This document shows positions 1 through 11,952 of a stretch of DNA of 64,000 nucleotides, piece by piece (within the stretch, counting starts at the first letter, position 1; each line of letters begins with the position of its first letter). The stretch is from Pagrus major (taxonomy: Eukaryota; Chordata; Actinopteri; Spariformes; Sparidae), in contig NC_133216.1 of assembly GCF_040436345.1 (NCBI RefSeq), forward strand, positions 16,237,610-16,301,609. The letters are read 5' to 3'. The notes under the pieces were generated by a model. The model was not told where the DNA came from. It made no database searches and saw only the letters and a program-made list of their open reading frames with translations. The translations under genes and the position numbers were made by a program.

Positions 1-328
1 TCAAATAAATGATCAACATATTCATTTTTTAAATTGTTTTGTTGATTTATGGTGTTATATTTGTGTTATACTGTTCTCCCCTCCTTCTAATCATGACTGT
101 GCTATTTTCATCGGGATATATATACATGTTTTACTGATGAGTTTACTTGACTTCATTATTTAGAGAAGATGTTATTAATTATTTCCCTGAATTTGCTTGT
201 GGACCCCAGGATGACTAATAACTATTTTATGGAATTTAATCAGGGTTAAACACATCAAGAAAAAAATAATGAATTAATGACTTAATGACTAGAAACCTCT
301 ATTTAGTAAATTATTAAAAATAGTATTT
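1..328. other. Sequence downstream of the Cys-module gene
   Basis: AT-rich, with no Cys-rich exon on the minus strand. If the TGA ending at 329 is the real stop, this is 3' UTR and flank. A minus-strand ATTAAA (plus-strand TTTAAT near 233-239) could act as a variant poly(A) signal. Otherwise it is intron. Confidence 0.4.
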
Positions 329-3300
329 TCATACTGCAGACTTGGCTCCCTCTCGACAGTAGAAACGCTCTTTGCAGCTTCCAGAGGGCTCAGAGAGTCC
401 CACACCAGCGCAATACTGGCCTCCGCCACAGGGGGAGCACTCAGACCCATCACTGAGAGCTGAGCGTGAACTGTAGGTGCCTTCAGGACACGGCTCGGGA
501 GTAGAAGTGCCTTCTGGACAGTAAAAGCCCTGTCAACAGAGTGACAGGACAAGAGATTTCACATCTATACTGTTACACTGCCTCATCCATGTGTTAACAC
601 AGTTTATTCAAAATGCTGGATATTCCTACCTGAGGGCAGACTGATGGCATCTGAGTCCCTAGGCTGTCGCAGTAATGCCTGGGTGGACATAACACACACG
701 CCTCTCCACTGTGGCCGAGTGTGTTGTTCCTGTACTGGCCAGCCTGACAGGGGTAGGTGTAGCGGTAGCCGGTCCCTAGGGGGCAATAATGCCCATGAGG
801 ACACACTCCTGTCTGAGATATTACAGCATACAGTCAAATGGTTTCGTGCTCAGTATTTAAACATACATTAAAAAAAAATGTAATAAAATACTTGAATATA
901 TTTTTTCATATTAAATGCTGTATATCTCATTTATTTTGGATCTCACAGGGTTGGTAATAGGCTGCTCCTGCGGCTGCTGGGAGTAACAGTACTTCCCCTC
1001 AGGACACTGGACACACTCGCTGGCCTCACGCAGTCCAGGAAACTCACTGTAGGTACCATTGGGGCAAGGAATGGGGTTGGGATCCTATGAGGGAAATAAC
1101 ATTTAAAAGGTAATTTAATGAAACAAAAGTGCTTCAGACATTTGAAAAAACATACTGTACATGTTAATAAAGAAAACATATAGTTCCTTCGCTGTATGTA
1201 TCGTTTCGACTCACAATGCCTCCTCCGGGGCAGTAGAAGCCTCGAGGACAGAGGGTGGCTGAGCGCTGAGGGTCTCTGGCCAAACCCTGAGAGCAGAGAA
1301 AGCCTGGGGGGCACACCATGACACTCAACATGGCTTCTTCGCTAGTGGTCTCGTTGCTGCAGTAGTGGCCCTGCAGGCATGGAGAACACTCCAAAGAGCC
1401 CTCGTCCTACACACCAGAGAACGTGAAGGAAGATTCAGGGAGTTTAAGTTAAAGATATCAACCAGTATGGGGGAGGGACAGCGCAAAATACACACTGGAA
1501 ACTCGAGGGAGAGGAGGATCGAACTTGCAAGATGCTGGAAGAACACTGATATTGCTTACATATTGAGAGCAAGAGATGAACTATTATAAATTTGAGTTTA
1601 GCAACTCATTTTGCTGACATTTACAGATGTACATACATGGTGAGTAATGTAAGACGATATGTGGGCTGAAAATGCTAATCTAAAAATAGGACAATCAGAA
1701 GGACGAGACTTATACGCTGGCTCTGGTTTCCACTGGTTCAGTCAGTTGACCAGTCACAGTGGACTGTGTTATAGATGGGGCCTTACAGAGTAGCTGCCAG
1801 CTCCACACACTCTGGGGTTGACAGTGGCTGAGTGGGGACAAAAATAGCCGGCAGGACAGGCAGAGCAGTCCTCCAGCCTTCGACCTCCTTTCAGGCGGCG
1901 AAATGTGGAGCTGGAAGACAGGACAGAGTGAATATACTAAATCATACTTATAACACCAGCTTTATCCTTCATGTTATTCTATATGGCACATTCATGCATC
2001 CTCCTCCTTATCATCATCCTCACATCTTCCCTCTGACATTCAGCACACAATTATGGCTTACGGTGGGCAGGGTGACGGTTTGGAGGTTCCCTGTTGACAG
2101 AATGAGCCTTCAGGACAAATCAGACAGTCTTCTCTGTGTCTGTTCCCCATTTGGATGCTGTAGGTGCCTGCAGGGCAGGGAAACTGGGTGCCATATGCAG
2201 TCCCTGGTGATGCAACATCGAAAAAGTTATATCCACATGAATGACTCATGATATCAGCTCTAGGAGAGAGAAAAAAAATCTTATCTCATGAAATCGATTT
2301 CACACGGAGAGCTGTGTTTAGGCCTGAACAGTTTGCAAAGAAAACATTTAAATACTTTAAAGATACTTTTGTATGTACGATTTTTGACATCTTAAAGCAA
2401 CATTATGTAACTTTTAAAGTAATTCTGGAGAACGATAGCTGATTGTTGAGTCTTCTCCCAGATCATCATATACCAATGCTTTGAGTTAATGGTTTGTGTC
2501 CGCCAAAGACCAAATTCGGTATTTGACTTTGATTGGTATTTGATGGCCATGAGACTGGTGTACCCCGCCACTCGCCATATGTTAGCTTGGGTCGACTTCA
2601 GCCCCCTGCGACCCTGCAAAGGATAAGTGGGTTATGGCTGATGGATGGATGGATGGATGGATGGATGGATGGATGGATGGATGGACTGAAAGAGACTCAA
2701 CAATCATTCATCTTTCTACAAAAAGATACATAGTGTTGCTTTAATTACAAGACTACATATTAATTTAGTTTGGAAACTAGCCACAGTATTTTAACATTCA
2801 TGTCACACTCATGTACCTTCAGGACAGTAGTGTCCAGAGCTGCAACGACCTGACGGAGCTCCAGACCCAGCCAAACAGTACCAGCCCTGTGGGCACGGAC
2901 GACACTCTCTTTCAGCTTCCAATCCACTTTGACCACTCCATGTCCCCACAGGACACTTGTACTGGGTGGGGAACATAGTTCCAGGTGGACAATAATGCCC
3001 TGCAAAGCAGGAGAGTGGTGGTCTCTGGATACCACCAGTTCCTGATAAAAGATAAAAGATGTAGGCATTAAGGTGGGAAAACAAGCCGCAAGCTAATGAT
3101 TTTATTGGTGATGTTGACACAATCAAATATGACTATATGTTTAACCAGATACCTCATAGTGATCATTTATTCTAATCATTGTTCATTTTATTTCTCTACA
3201 GCAGTCAAGTAAGTACAAAAATGTGTATAATATACAATAATGCACCCTTTAAGTCTAGGAAAACACACATTGAAGCTATATCAATATGTTAACTCATATC

Positions 3301-4542
3301 AAAAAATATATATTATACTGATAAATCACCAGGCTCTATTTCACATGAACAACTTGAATAATTCTGTCTTATATTACGAAATGTCAAACAGAGTCTTTTG
3401 AAGGTTGACTAAATGTGTCTATGTGAGAAAGATAAATGTCACCTCGAAGACAGGCATATCGTGCGGGGCACTGCTGACACTGTGAGCGGTCAGTGAGGTC
3501 AGTACGATTGCTCAGTGTCCCCGGTGGGCAGGCATTGGTCGGCGCGTTGGGTTTGGAGGAACCAGGGGGACACACAAACCTGTTAAGATTCAGGCAGATT
3601 GGTCAAAATGTGAGATTAACTGGACAGGCAGGATTAAAACACAAGTTTACAGTATCAACAAAGCATGTGGCTGAGGAGAATCTGAAGAGGTCACTCACCC
3701 TTGCATGCAGTCCACATCGGGGGCTCTCAGAGCTACCTGTGTGCAGGCCTTCCCTGCATAGCACTCCCTGCAATCAGCCAACTCGTCCTGACCCTCTAAG
3801 GGGTTAAAGGAGCCTGGTGGACAAGGGACAGGGTCGCTTGTCCCCTCAGGACAGTAAAAACCTGCCGGGCATTTGAGACAGTCCTTCACACCTGGAGGGA
3901 ACAGTTACAAATGAACGTATGTTTAGAATATTATTAGGTTTGTCTTTTAGATTCATTTTAATGCAATATATTGGAGTTTTATGATCCACCTGTGTTTTAT
4001 AGTCCATGCTCATGTAGCACATAGTCAGGTTTCCTTTGACAGACAGTCATTTTTTTTTTCAGACTGCATGCACAGCTCCAGCTTACCATCGACGGTTGTT
4101 CTTTCTTGCTAAAAACCTGTCCTTGCCCTCTTGGCATCCATCTGTTGCAATTTCTCATCCATATATTCCAGTTCTTCATGGGAACAGCACTCATATCTTT
4201 ATATAACCATTGCATTTTGCCATGATAGACTGCTATAGAGCCATAATACTTCAAGCTGAGCTGCGGAGGGACTGTGGGGCTGTTCACAAATAACAATTCC
4301 ACTTAGAAATAAATGGCAAGCCTGAGCTGTATGCTTGGTATGCTGGGGAAAAAAAATCAATGACTGTGAATATGAAATATGACTGAATAAATGGGGAACA
4401 TAAAAAAGTAATAATACGGCATATAAGCTCACTTATTGCTCCTTGATGAGGGGTGAAGGTGCCTCTAGGACAGATCACTTCTTCCAAGCCAGCAGGACAG
4501 TATCTCCCCCGAGCACAGGGCAAGCCAGGCCCAGATGAGCCT

Positions 4543-4579
<37 letters not shown>

Positions 4580-7237
4580 GCATTACATAGAAAAATGAAA
4601 AAAGAGTGGGCACAGTGCAGTGACATTTCACCATAAAATCTATCTTCTGCTGTGACACACAGTATTGAATTCAGCGTATTAGTGCTAAGACTTACCTGCA
4701 GGACAGAAGCGTCCTTCTCTACATCTCTTACAGGCTGCCCTACTTGTCTGACCCAGTTGTTCCCCCGCTGTACCAGCAGGGCAAGGTGACCCATGAGGGG
4801 TGGCGGTGCCCTCCTCACAGTAATAGCCCTGTGGGCAAAGGAACTGGGAGGTGGGTCTCTGTGAGCTTCCTTCCAGACAGTAAAACCCTTGAGAGAAGAA
4901 TTTATAGATAAGTTCAAAAAGACGTTTTTATTTCCACAGGATAAAGTATTTATAGTATAGACATCAGTAACATTAGCCTGTAACCGAGATAATGTAATGC
5001 GTATACAGTACATACTGATATGAATATAAATATTATAGTCTTTCGACATGAAACTGAAAGGAGGTTTTCAAAACTCTACCAGCAGGACAGATTGTGCAGT
5101 CTCTCAGCCTCTGCAGACCTTCCTTCGAGCCATAGGTCCCTGCAGGGCAGGGTACAGCTACACCTCCCACACAGTAATGACCTGAGGTGAACAAAAACAT
5201 GTACAGATACACATTAGGCGTCTTACAGAAGGAAAGGCAATATAAATGGCAGTATGCAGTGATAAATACTAACCTATTGGACAGACCACACATGCTAACT
5301 CCTCCCTCGTGTCTCTGTATGTTCCTGGTCGACAGGTGATCATTTGACTGGACCTGTGGACCGGCTGGCTCCAGCGGGGGACCACAGCTCCCTCACACAG
5401 CAAAGACGTATCGTTACAGCTACGGCAGGAAGTCTGTCCTGGTGTGGAAGAGCGACCGGGAGGACAGGGGAGAGGCTGTGACATCCCACTGTCTGGACAG
5501 TAACTTCCTATGGCAGACAAAGGACACATTAACAGATTTACTTCAAGTCTTCTCACTTATCAAACACAATTGAGAGGAGATTAGATATGTTAATGGTCTT
5601 TTTTTACTGAACTACCTGCTGGACACTGAAGACACTTGATAGTACACACAGTGGAGTAGAAGCCCGGGAGGCAGTCATTACACACAGTGTGATCTACGTT
5701 GGGCTCCTGGCCAGGCCCACACTATGAGGCATATATAAGAGATGAACAAAGGAGCAAGGAGAAAAAGCATATGATTTAATTCCAATGTTTAGGCAGACTC
5801 AACCAGCAATTTATGTGTTTTTATGCATACTTTCATTTCCTTATGTAACCCTGTGATGTATAATGAAAAAAGGAATCACCTTGGCACCGTAATTACCTTG
5901 ATTTTTCTCTCTCGGATACAACACATTTTGGAGGAAGGACATTGAAATAGTCTACTGTGACAGACCCTTTTCACGGCAGGAAAAGGGACTAATAACATTA
6001 ATTATGTCTGCATTCTGTTTAGGTGAGCTCGCTCTAGGGCTCTGGTATCACTGACATGGCTTACTGGGACACTGGAACAGAGCTAAGTTTTTGGTCAAGC
6101 ATGTGCTTTTCCTGCTTTTACAAATTATAATATATTTGTAGTAAAAAGGGTCCCTGGTTACCTTAAAAGGAAATCCAGAGGTGCAGACAGAATCTGCAGG
6201 GCAGGTCAGACACTGTAGGACCCCCTCAGGAGAATGTTGTCCTGGAGGGCACAAAGATAGGGTCCCATTGGCTGGATCACACGTGATTCCTGCAGGACAC
6301 AGCCTGCAGTCCACTCTGTCCTCTGAATTGATCAGACCTGGAAAACAAGGCTGCAATGAACAGTAATGAGTAAAAAAAAAGACAGTAACATGACAACAAT
6401 ATTTTCTGCCACACAGCATCAAGCAGAATTGAGTAAAGCTTCTTCACGTTATGACTTGTCGGACACAGGTGTAACTAATCATTAATCGCTGCACTGTGAT
6501 GCAATAATAGCTGGAGCAGTGTGCTAATTATTGTCATTAGTTCCACATGTGCTTTTTCTACTGTGGCAAGTCAAATGTTTGTTGTGACGAAGGTCTTGAT
6601 CCTGATTCATTGCTAAAAAGACTATAAAGTCTTAAGTTCAGGAGCCACTGTGTTGTATATTGATTGTTTGTTACACACAGCTGTCTCTTACCTTGCAGTC
6701 ACGGCTACTGCTTTTCCCGGTGTAGAGGTTAAATGTTCCTGCTGGACATCTATGAGGTGCAGAATCATTGCCAGGGCAACTATATAACAGAAATGCATCA
6801 GTTTAACATCTGTAACCAATTTTTATTTTTTTAAGTTTATATAAAATTCTTACATGCAATGTCCCAAAGAAAAAATCTATGTATTCAGTTCATAGTAAAA
6901 GTTTACAGATGAGTCATTTTGAAGATAGTTGATGACTTACAAATGACCGGACGGACACTCTAAACAAAGCTGGTGGGAGAAGTATTTTCCTCCTGGACAC
7001 TGATCAACGCCTGTCTCTTCACTGCTGTCTGCACTCCCTTCAGATGATTCTTAAATTCATAGATTAACATCAGGTCAGTGTTTGACTGGTTGTGTCTTAA
7101 ATAAGCTTAATTTGTTACATATACTGCATTAAAAAATATGTCTTTAAACAGTCCTTGGTCTTACCTGAGGCCAGTCCAGATTGTGTCAGCAGCAGAAATA
7201 TCCAAGAAACTGAAAAACACAACAGTTTCCATCGCAT
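329..7237 (-). CDS. Large secreted Cys-rich module protein (ephrin-receptor-like / GCC2-GCC3-type repeats), 18 exons
   Basis: Coding exons in transcript order: 7237-7165, 7049-6941, 6779-6692, 6350-6162, 5721-5616, 5507-5274, 5181-5080, 4887-4696, 4540-4433, 3891-3699, 3579-3443, 3041-2817, 2257-2062, 1910-1787, 1406-1215, 1084-947, 812-630, 529-329. All junctions are GT..AG and in phase; the sum is 2790 nt, or 929 residues plus TGA. The start MRWKLLCFS.. opens a signal peptide of about 24 residues (hydrophobic core [10 protein letters not shown]). A Ser/Glu-rich linker follows, then about 22 modules of the form CPxGxY/FCxxG..PCPxG. These resemble the ephrin-receptor-like/GCC2-GCC3 Cys-rich families. 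No membrane segment, Ig domain or enzyme domain is visible, so I infer a secreted matrix-type or ligand protein. The 3' end is uncertain: TGA follows GAKSAV, but GTATGA just before it could be a donor leading to exons beyond the window edge. I do not recognise an orthologue. Confidence 0.8.
2392..2744. mobile_element. Short inverted-repeat element (MITE-like) with internal GGAT satellite
   Basis: The left end reads TTAAAGCAACATTATGTAAC and the reverse complement of the right end reads TTAAAGCAACACTATGTATC, so the termini are inverted repeats of about 20 bp with two mismatches. There is no transposase. The interior holds a GACCCTGCAAAGGATAAGTG segment followed by a GGAT array; this pairing is common in fish genomes. 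It sits in the intron between exons 12 and 13 of the Cys-module gene. Confidence 0.75.
2638..2684. repeat. (GGAT)n microsatellite
   Basis: About 11-12 tandem GGAT units inside the 2392-2744 element. Confidence 0.95.
4544..4575. repeat. (CA)n microsatellite next to a splice acceptor
   Basis: About 32 bp of CA on the plus strand, read as TG on the minus strand. It ends directly at the CAG acceptor of exon 9 (4540-4433) of the Cys-module gene, where a pyrimidine tract would normally lie. Confidence 0.95.
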
Positions 7238-8094
7238 TATTTTCCATGAGCACATCATCACTGAATCTCTAATCCAATCTACACTGCTCCTTTTTTGTGT
7301 AATTTCATTTAAGACTGTTTGGTCCGAGCCTACATGACTAATAGTTCAAAGGCATGAAAGTGAGAGGCCCTCAGTCACTGAAAGTGAAACATGAGCACGA
7401 AATGTGATTCCCATGTGATTGCTCTTGCTGACGACGGGGCGCAATGATGTTCTGTAACTGTACCTTCCACTTTTATAATGCATGAGCATGTGCTAAAGCT
7501 AACCTAGATATTGTCTCTGTTAGTGGATCGCTTCAATTATTGATGCTACCTGTGTAATTCATTTAAAGGTTATAGAGAGAATAAAATATGGGGATGATAT
7601 GAAGAATCAGACAGATTTTTGGAAACAATCAAATTAATCCAGTGCTAACGCTGAATGCTTTGTCAGAAAAAATCCATTTTGTCTTCAAAGGGTGAGAATT
7701 TAAAAATAAATTATTCAGTTTTAGTTCAAATGAATGTCAGACACATCCTCTGTTCAAGCGGAGAGTGAGCTGCAACAATGCAGCTGCAGATATATGTGCA
7801 AACCACATCATCATGTACTATATCTTTTTTTCCAAGACAGCTTTGCAATATTAATACATAAGTAAACTGTTTGCAGGAAGTCAGGTGCAATGAGTGAAAA
7901 GTGGAAAAATTATTTTTACACACATACTCTGAAATCATTCGCATACCACTTCCTGTGCCCTAACCCTAGGGTTTGTGCAGATGTGTGGGTACTTCAGCAT
8001 TTTTCTGCAGATGCAAACATCACTAGACTACGAAAGCACAAGACATTCGACTGCATGTTTTAAAGCAGCAGGAATCAGAAAACAGGGGACAACA
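7238..8094. promoter_or_regulatory. Divergent intergenic region between the Cys-module gene and the ITIM receptor gene
   Basis: The two start codons lie 857 bp apart, facing away from each other, so both promoters must lie here or overlap it. I see no convincing TATA box or CpG-rich stretch and no coding exon. A shared regulatory region is inferred from the geometry only. Confidence 0.5.
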
Positions 8095-11000
8095 ATGATG
8101 ATCTCAGTCCACTTCACATTGCTCATTTTTTGGGTGACACAAGGTAGAGTAAATATACTCTTGGAGTATATTACATGCACTCATCTATTAAGGCTGATGT
8201 AATATGATGTTTTTTCCATGAGGTAGATAATATTTTTCCTCTCTTTGCAGATTTTGTGAGCTGTGTTAATATGAAGGTGCCTTTTGATATCATGACTGTA
8301 GCATTAGGGGACTCTCTTACGTTGAACTGCACCTACAATTGCTCCACTGGATTTGTTCGTGGATTTTGGAGCAAAGCCTCGGAAATCTCTGGCTGTCGTG
8401 GGATAAACGGAAAAAAATGCACCTTTTGCACAGCGTCTCTTCATCTCTCAAATGTGACCACTGAAGATCTGAAGAACTACACCTGCTACACAGAAGCTAC
8501 AGATGATGTTAAACTTCCAAAGAAAACCGAGCGTATTGTTTTCTTGCAACTTCCAGGTAGATAAATATCATTACATGAAAATAAATATAAGATATATCTT
8601 GTTTGTGGCAATCTTTATGGAGGCACCAAGTAAACAAATGTCGTGTAGCCGACAGTAGATTTCATTTCGATGTTTGTTGGCTGTTTTCAGGCCAAACACG
8701 TGCCCCAAACTGGACCGTTTCCCCAAAGACTGAAAATGGTGAGGACCATGTATGCTCAGAAAAATACAAAATATATATTCCACAATTGTAAATATACATT
8801 TCTTTTACACAGTACTTTTATTTATGCATACTGTGTTCTACATTTCTCAGCATCTCTTCCCGCTAAGCCAAAATATTCAAGTGGAGGTGAGATGGCACTT
8901 GAATTAAGCATAATATGTGAATATATTTCCAATGATTATCTAATTCTATGTGTGGAACTAAAATTTAAAAGTTGTCCATGCAATCCAACTTTATACTGTT
9001 GTGTCTGTGTTATCAGCAGAATTGACTGGAATTAAGGTTTTAGCAGCAGTCACCGTCGCTGTGGCCACGGTGCTCACAGCATTGGCTGTTTTTCTGTGTC
9101 TGAACCGAAACAAACAGAGCTGGAATTGTAAAGGTGATATTTCAATACAAACATAGACTTGTTGTTAAAATTGAGAATTTCTGAAAAAAATAATACACAC
9201 TATCTCTGTATAATTGCGTTAATTATGTCATACATTCCAGGGGAGCCAGTTGTGTCCAGGTCAGCGTGAGTACAATTTAATTTAAAAACAACTATTTGGC
9301 TGAATCTGTGTTCAAACACCTTTAAAAATATATGACTTTGCAGAAATTATTTATAAGTTAATTTCTTTATCTACCACTGTTTCAGATCACCTCTGCCTCC
9401 TCATTCTGTCCACTCACCGGTGAACGGTAAACAGTTTAAAATATAAAATAAAATAGAGTGCAAGAATTTTAGCATCCGAATGCAGCCCTGCCATTCATAC
9501 CTGTCATCTTCCCCAGGGCTACTGTCAACACAAAGTGACAGGGTGACTCTGAGGATTCCTACACCAGGTAAGATGATCTATGGATCAGCAGTCTCACCAC
9601 TCTTGTTTCCAAAGTGACACAGCACCGCTGTCAACAATGCAAAGTCTGACAATTACTGATATATTGAATCATTTCTTTGGTTTAGATAACGAGAGCGACA
9701 CCGAGGTTCCTTATGCTGACATAATGATCACCGTCCGCGGCATCAGCACACCAGAGCTCAGTCAGGTCGGCTATACTCCTGGGGATCAAAAAGAGGTGAG
9801 GGGCGAGACTTTTGGAGTTTTATGTATTTTATAAGCATGTAATTGTATAAATAAACAGTCAGTTGCCATATTATAAGGTATGTATGTCCTCTAGCACAGA
9901 TTTAATAGTAGTATCAGTATACTCACTACAATGCACTACAAATCAACAGCACCATCCTAGAAATAACCATGAACTTGAATCAACACCTCTCTAAAACAGT
10001 CATAATCTTCATGCAGCGGCGGAGAGAGTACTGAAAATCTGTACGCAAGTACGAGTATAGTTACATTACTGAAATATTACTCAATTACAAGTAAAACTAG
10101 TGGTGTTGAAATAATTGTTAAGTAAAAAAGTACAAAGTATTCTTCTTAGACACTACTCAGAGTATTTATACTTTTTAACCACTGATTTTTGATGCATTAT
10201 CAATATATCAGGCGTTCAATCCAAGGGGTGTCATGGTCACCTTTCCACATCTGGGCCTGCTGCACAGTTTTGTTTTTGTTGTCAATATGTCAGGGTTTTC
10301 ACTGGCCTGTTTGTGATCAGATAGCTTCATTGGCTACAAAAATGCAGCTGAAAGGTTTGGATATTAATTCAAAATTGTCGTACTCTAATTGCTCTTCACA
10401 TATATTTTATATAATTCACTTGTATCAGATACTCTATTGTATCTACATCTATTGCAAGTCTGTCCATCCTGGGAGAGGGATGCCTCCTCTGAGGCTCTTC
10501 CTGAGGTTTCTTCAATATGTTTTTCCCTTCTGAAGGGTTTTTTCTTTTCGAATATGGCAATTTTTTCCTCACTCTTATCGAGGCTCTAAGGACAGAGGAT
10601 GTCGTTGACTGTACAGATTGTAAAGCTCACTGAGGCAGTGTGATTGTGATTTTGGGCGATGTAAATAAAACTGCTTTGATCTGATTTGATCAATATGACT
10701 TTAAAAGTGACTGAGAAGATAACACGGTGTAATGCATGCTTAAGTTTGAGTAAAATTGCAGACTTGAAAAAAAAAAACTTAAAAAAAGGACAAGTACCCA
10801 AAAAATGACTTAATTTCGGAAATCTGAATTGCCGTAATTAGTTATTTCCACCCCCAGTTAATGCAGAGGTGTTGGGTTAGACTGTCTTATTTATTTATTT
10901 TAAACTAAATGTATATTGTGTTTACATTTTTCCAAGTTAGCTTACCTTATTATTGTTGTTGTTGTTATTTTAATGTACACATCTGCAGACTGCATAATGA

Positions 11001-11360
11001 ATATGTAAACCTATACCACATTGGGTAACACTTTTACAATCAAGGCACACATTGTTTTGTAGTAAAACAACTGGTTACCTAGAGTAAATGCGTTGCTGAT
11101 GCTTTCAAACACACCACACAATGCAACCAGATTTATGTATTTTAACACACTAGGGGAGGGCCAGGTTTGCTAGTTATTTTTCACAGCTAATAATGTGTGT
11201 TTTGTTTCCCCCTCTGCTTCTCCTCCAGTGGTGGGGAGATGAATCCAGGTCTCATCTGCATGCCTCACGGTCAGCTGACAGGCTGCATGTCCCCCACCCC
11301 AGAGAGGTCAGCCGCAAGATGAGCACCAACTCTGAGTATGCAGTCATCACATATGCCTGA
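8095..11360 (+). CDS. Single-Ig-domain transmembrane receptor with two ITIMs, 10 exons
   Basis: Exons: 8095-8143, 8251-8556, 8691-8738, 8851-8886, 9020-9133, 9241-9265, 9386-9426, 9517-9567, 9686-9795, 11229-11360. The total is 912 nt, 303 residues, all in phase. Signal peptide: residues 1-16. One V-type Ig domain (about 18-118) has B-strand Cys in LTLNC, Trp in GFW and F-strand Cys in NYTCY, plus extra cysteines. A short stalk leads to a membrane helix at about 151-174. The cytoplasmic tail has VPYADI (231-236) and SEYAVI (295-300), both fitting the ITIM consensus S/I/V/LxYxxI/V/L, and a further Tyr302. ITIMs recruit SHP-1/SHP-2 phosphatases in immune inhibitory receptors, so an inhibitory leukocyte receptor is the likely role. 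Family assignment (siglec-, CD300- or NITR-like) is not possible by eye. The start could be Met 8095 or 8098. A NAGNAG acceptor before exon 5 may add one residue. Confidence 0.82.
10016..10850. repeat. Fish interspersed repeat fragments in the last intron of the ITIM receptor gene
   Basis: 10016-10190 matches the widespread fish motif of repeated AAGTACT / TACTCAA / GTAAAAGTAC words. 10465-10690 looks like the fish repeat tail with CTTCCTGAGGTTTCTTC, GGACAGAGGATGTCGTTG and TGTAAATAAAACTGCTTTGA. Both are recognised from memory of fish genomes, not from a library search. Confidence 0.5.
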
Positions 11361-11529
11361 CTGAGGTCGCTGCTGCTGGAGGAGGAGGAGGAGAACGCAC
11401 GTCTGAATTTATGCTTTACACGCTAATACACCTTAACTGTATGTAATTGTAATGCTTTTTATACTTAGGCTACTTATCAAATATGTTCTGTGTTGTGTTT
11501 TGTGTTTATAACGAACCCTCATTATTACA

Positions 11530-11535
11530 AATAAA
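11530..11535 (+). promoter_or_regulatory. Poly(A) signal AATAAA of the ITIM receptor gene
   Basis: Canonical hexamer about 170 bp after the stop codon at 11360, with GT-rich sequence (cttgtgagttttatgatgtt) following. Confidence 0.7.
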
Positions 11536-11952
11536 GCTTCTGTCTTGTGAGTTTTATGATGTTTGAGCCTTGTCAGTGTCCGTAGTTAGAACCGTTGCCT
11601 AGGAACAGCTATCAACAAGTGGCTAGCTAGCTAGCTGTAGCATTCAAAACTAAAGGTGGATACGAACTGCAATTAATTCAGGTAACAGTGTGACTAATAA
11701 CTTGTGCTTTGATATTTTCTTAATCTTTGTGAACATACATATTAAGCAGTTTAATTGTTTTGAGACGACAACCTCGCTGCTTAACTACAAATGTTAAATT
11801 AACGTTAGCTTGTCTGTATAAAGTGCCCAGTGTTAGCTAGCGTTCCTCCACTTCTGTGCAACACATCGGGAAGAAAGTACAATACAAAGCAAAAAACTTC
11901 GACTTCTCCTGGTCAGATATCCCCCGCTGTCAGTGAAGATATCTAAAAAAAA

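Noticed and set aside
604..1314. Alternative minus-strand frames overlapping exons 16-17 of the Cys-module gene
   Set aside because: Only the frame with regularly spaced Cys-Pro motifs joins in phase with neighbouring exons; the others lose the module pattern.
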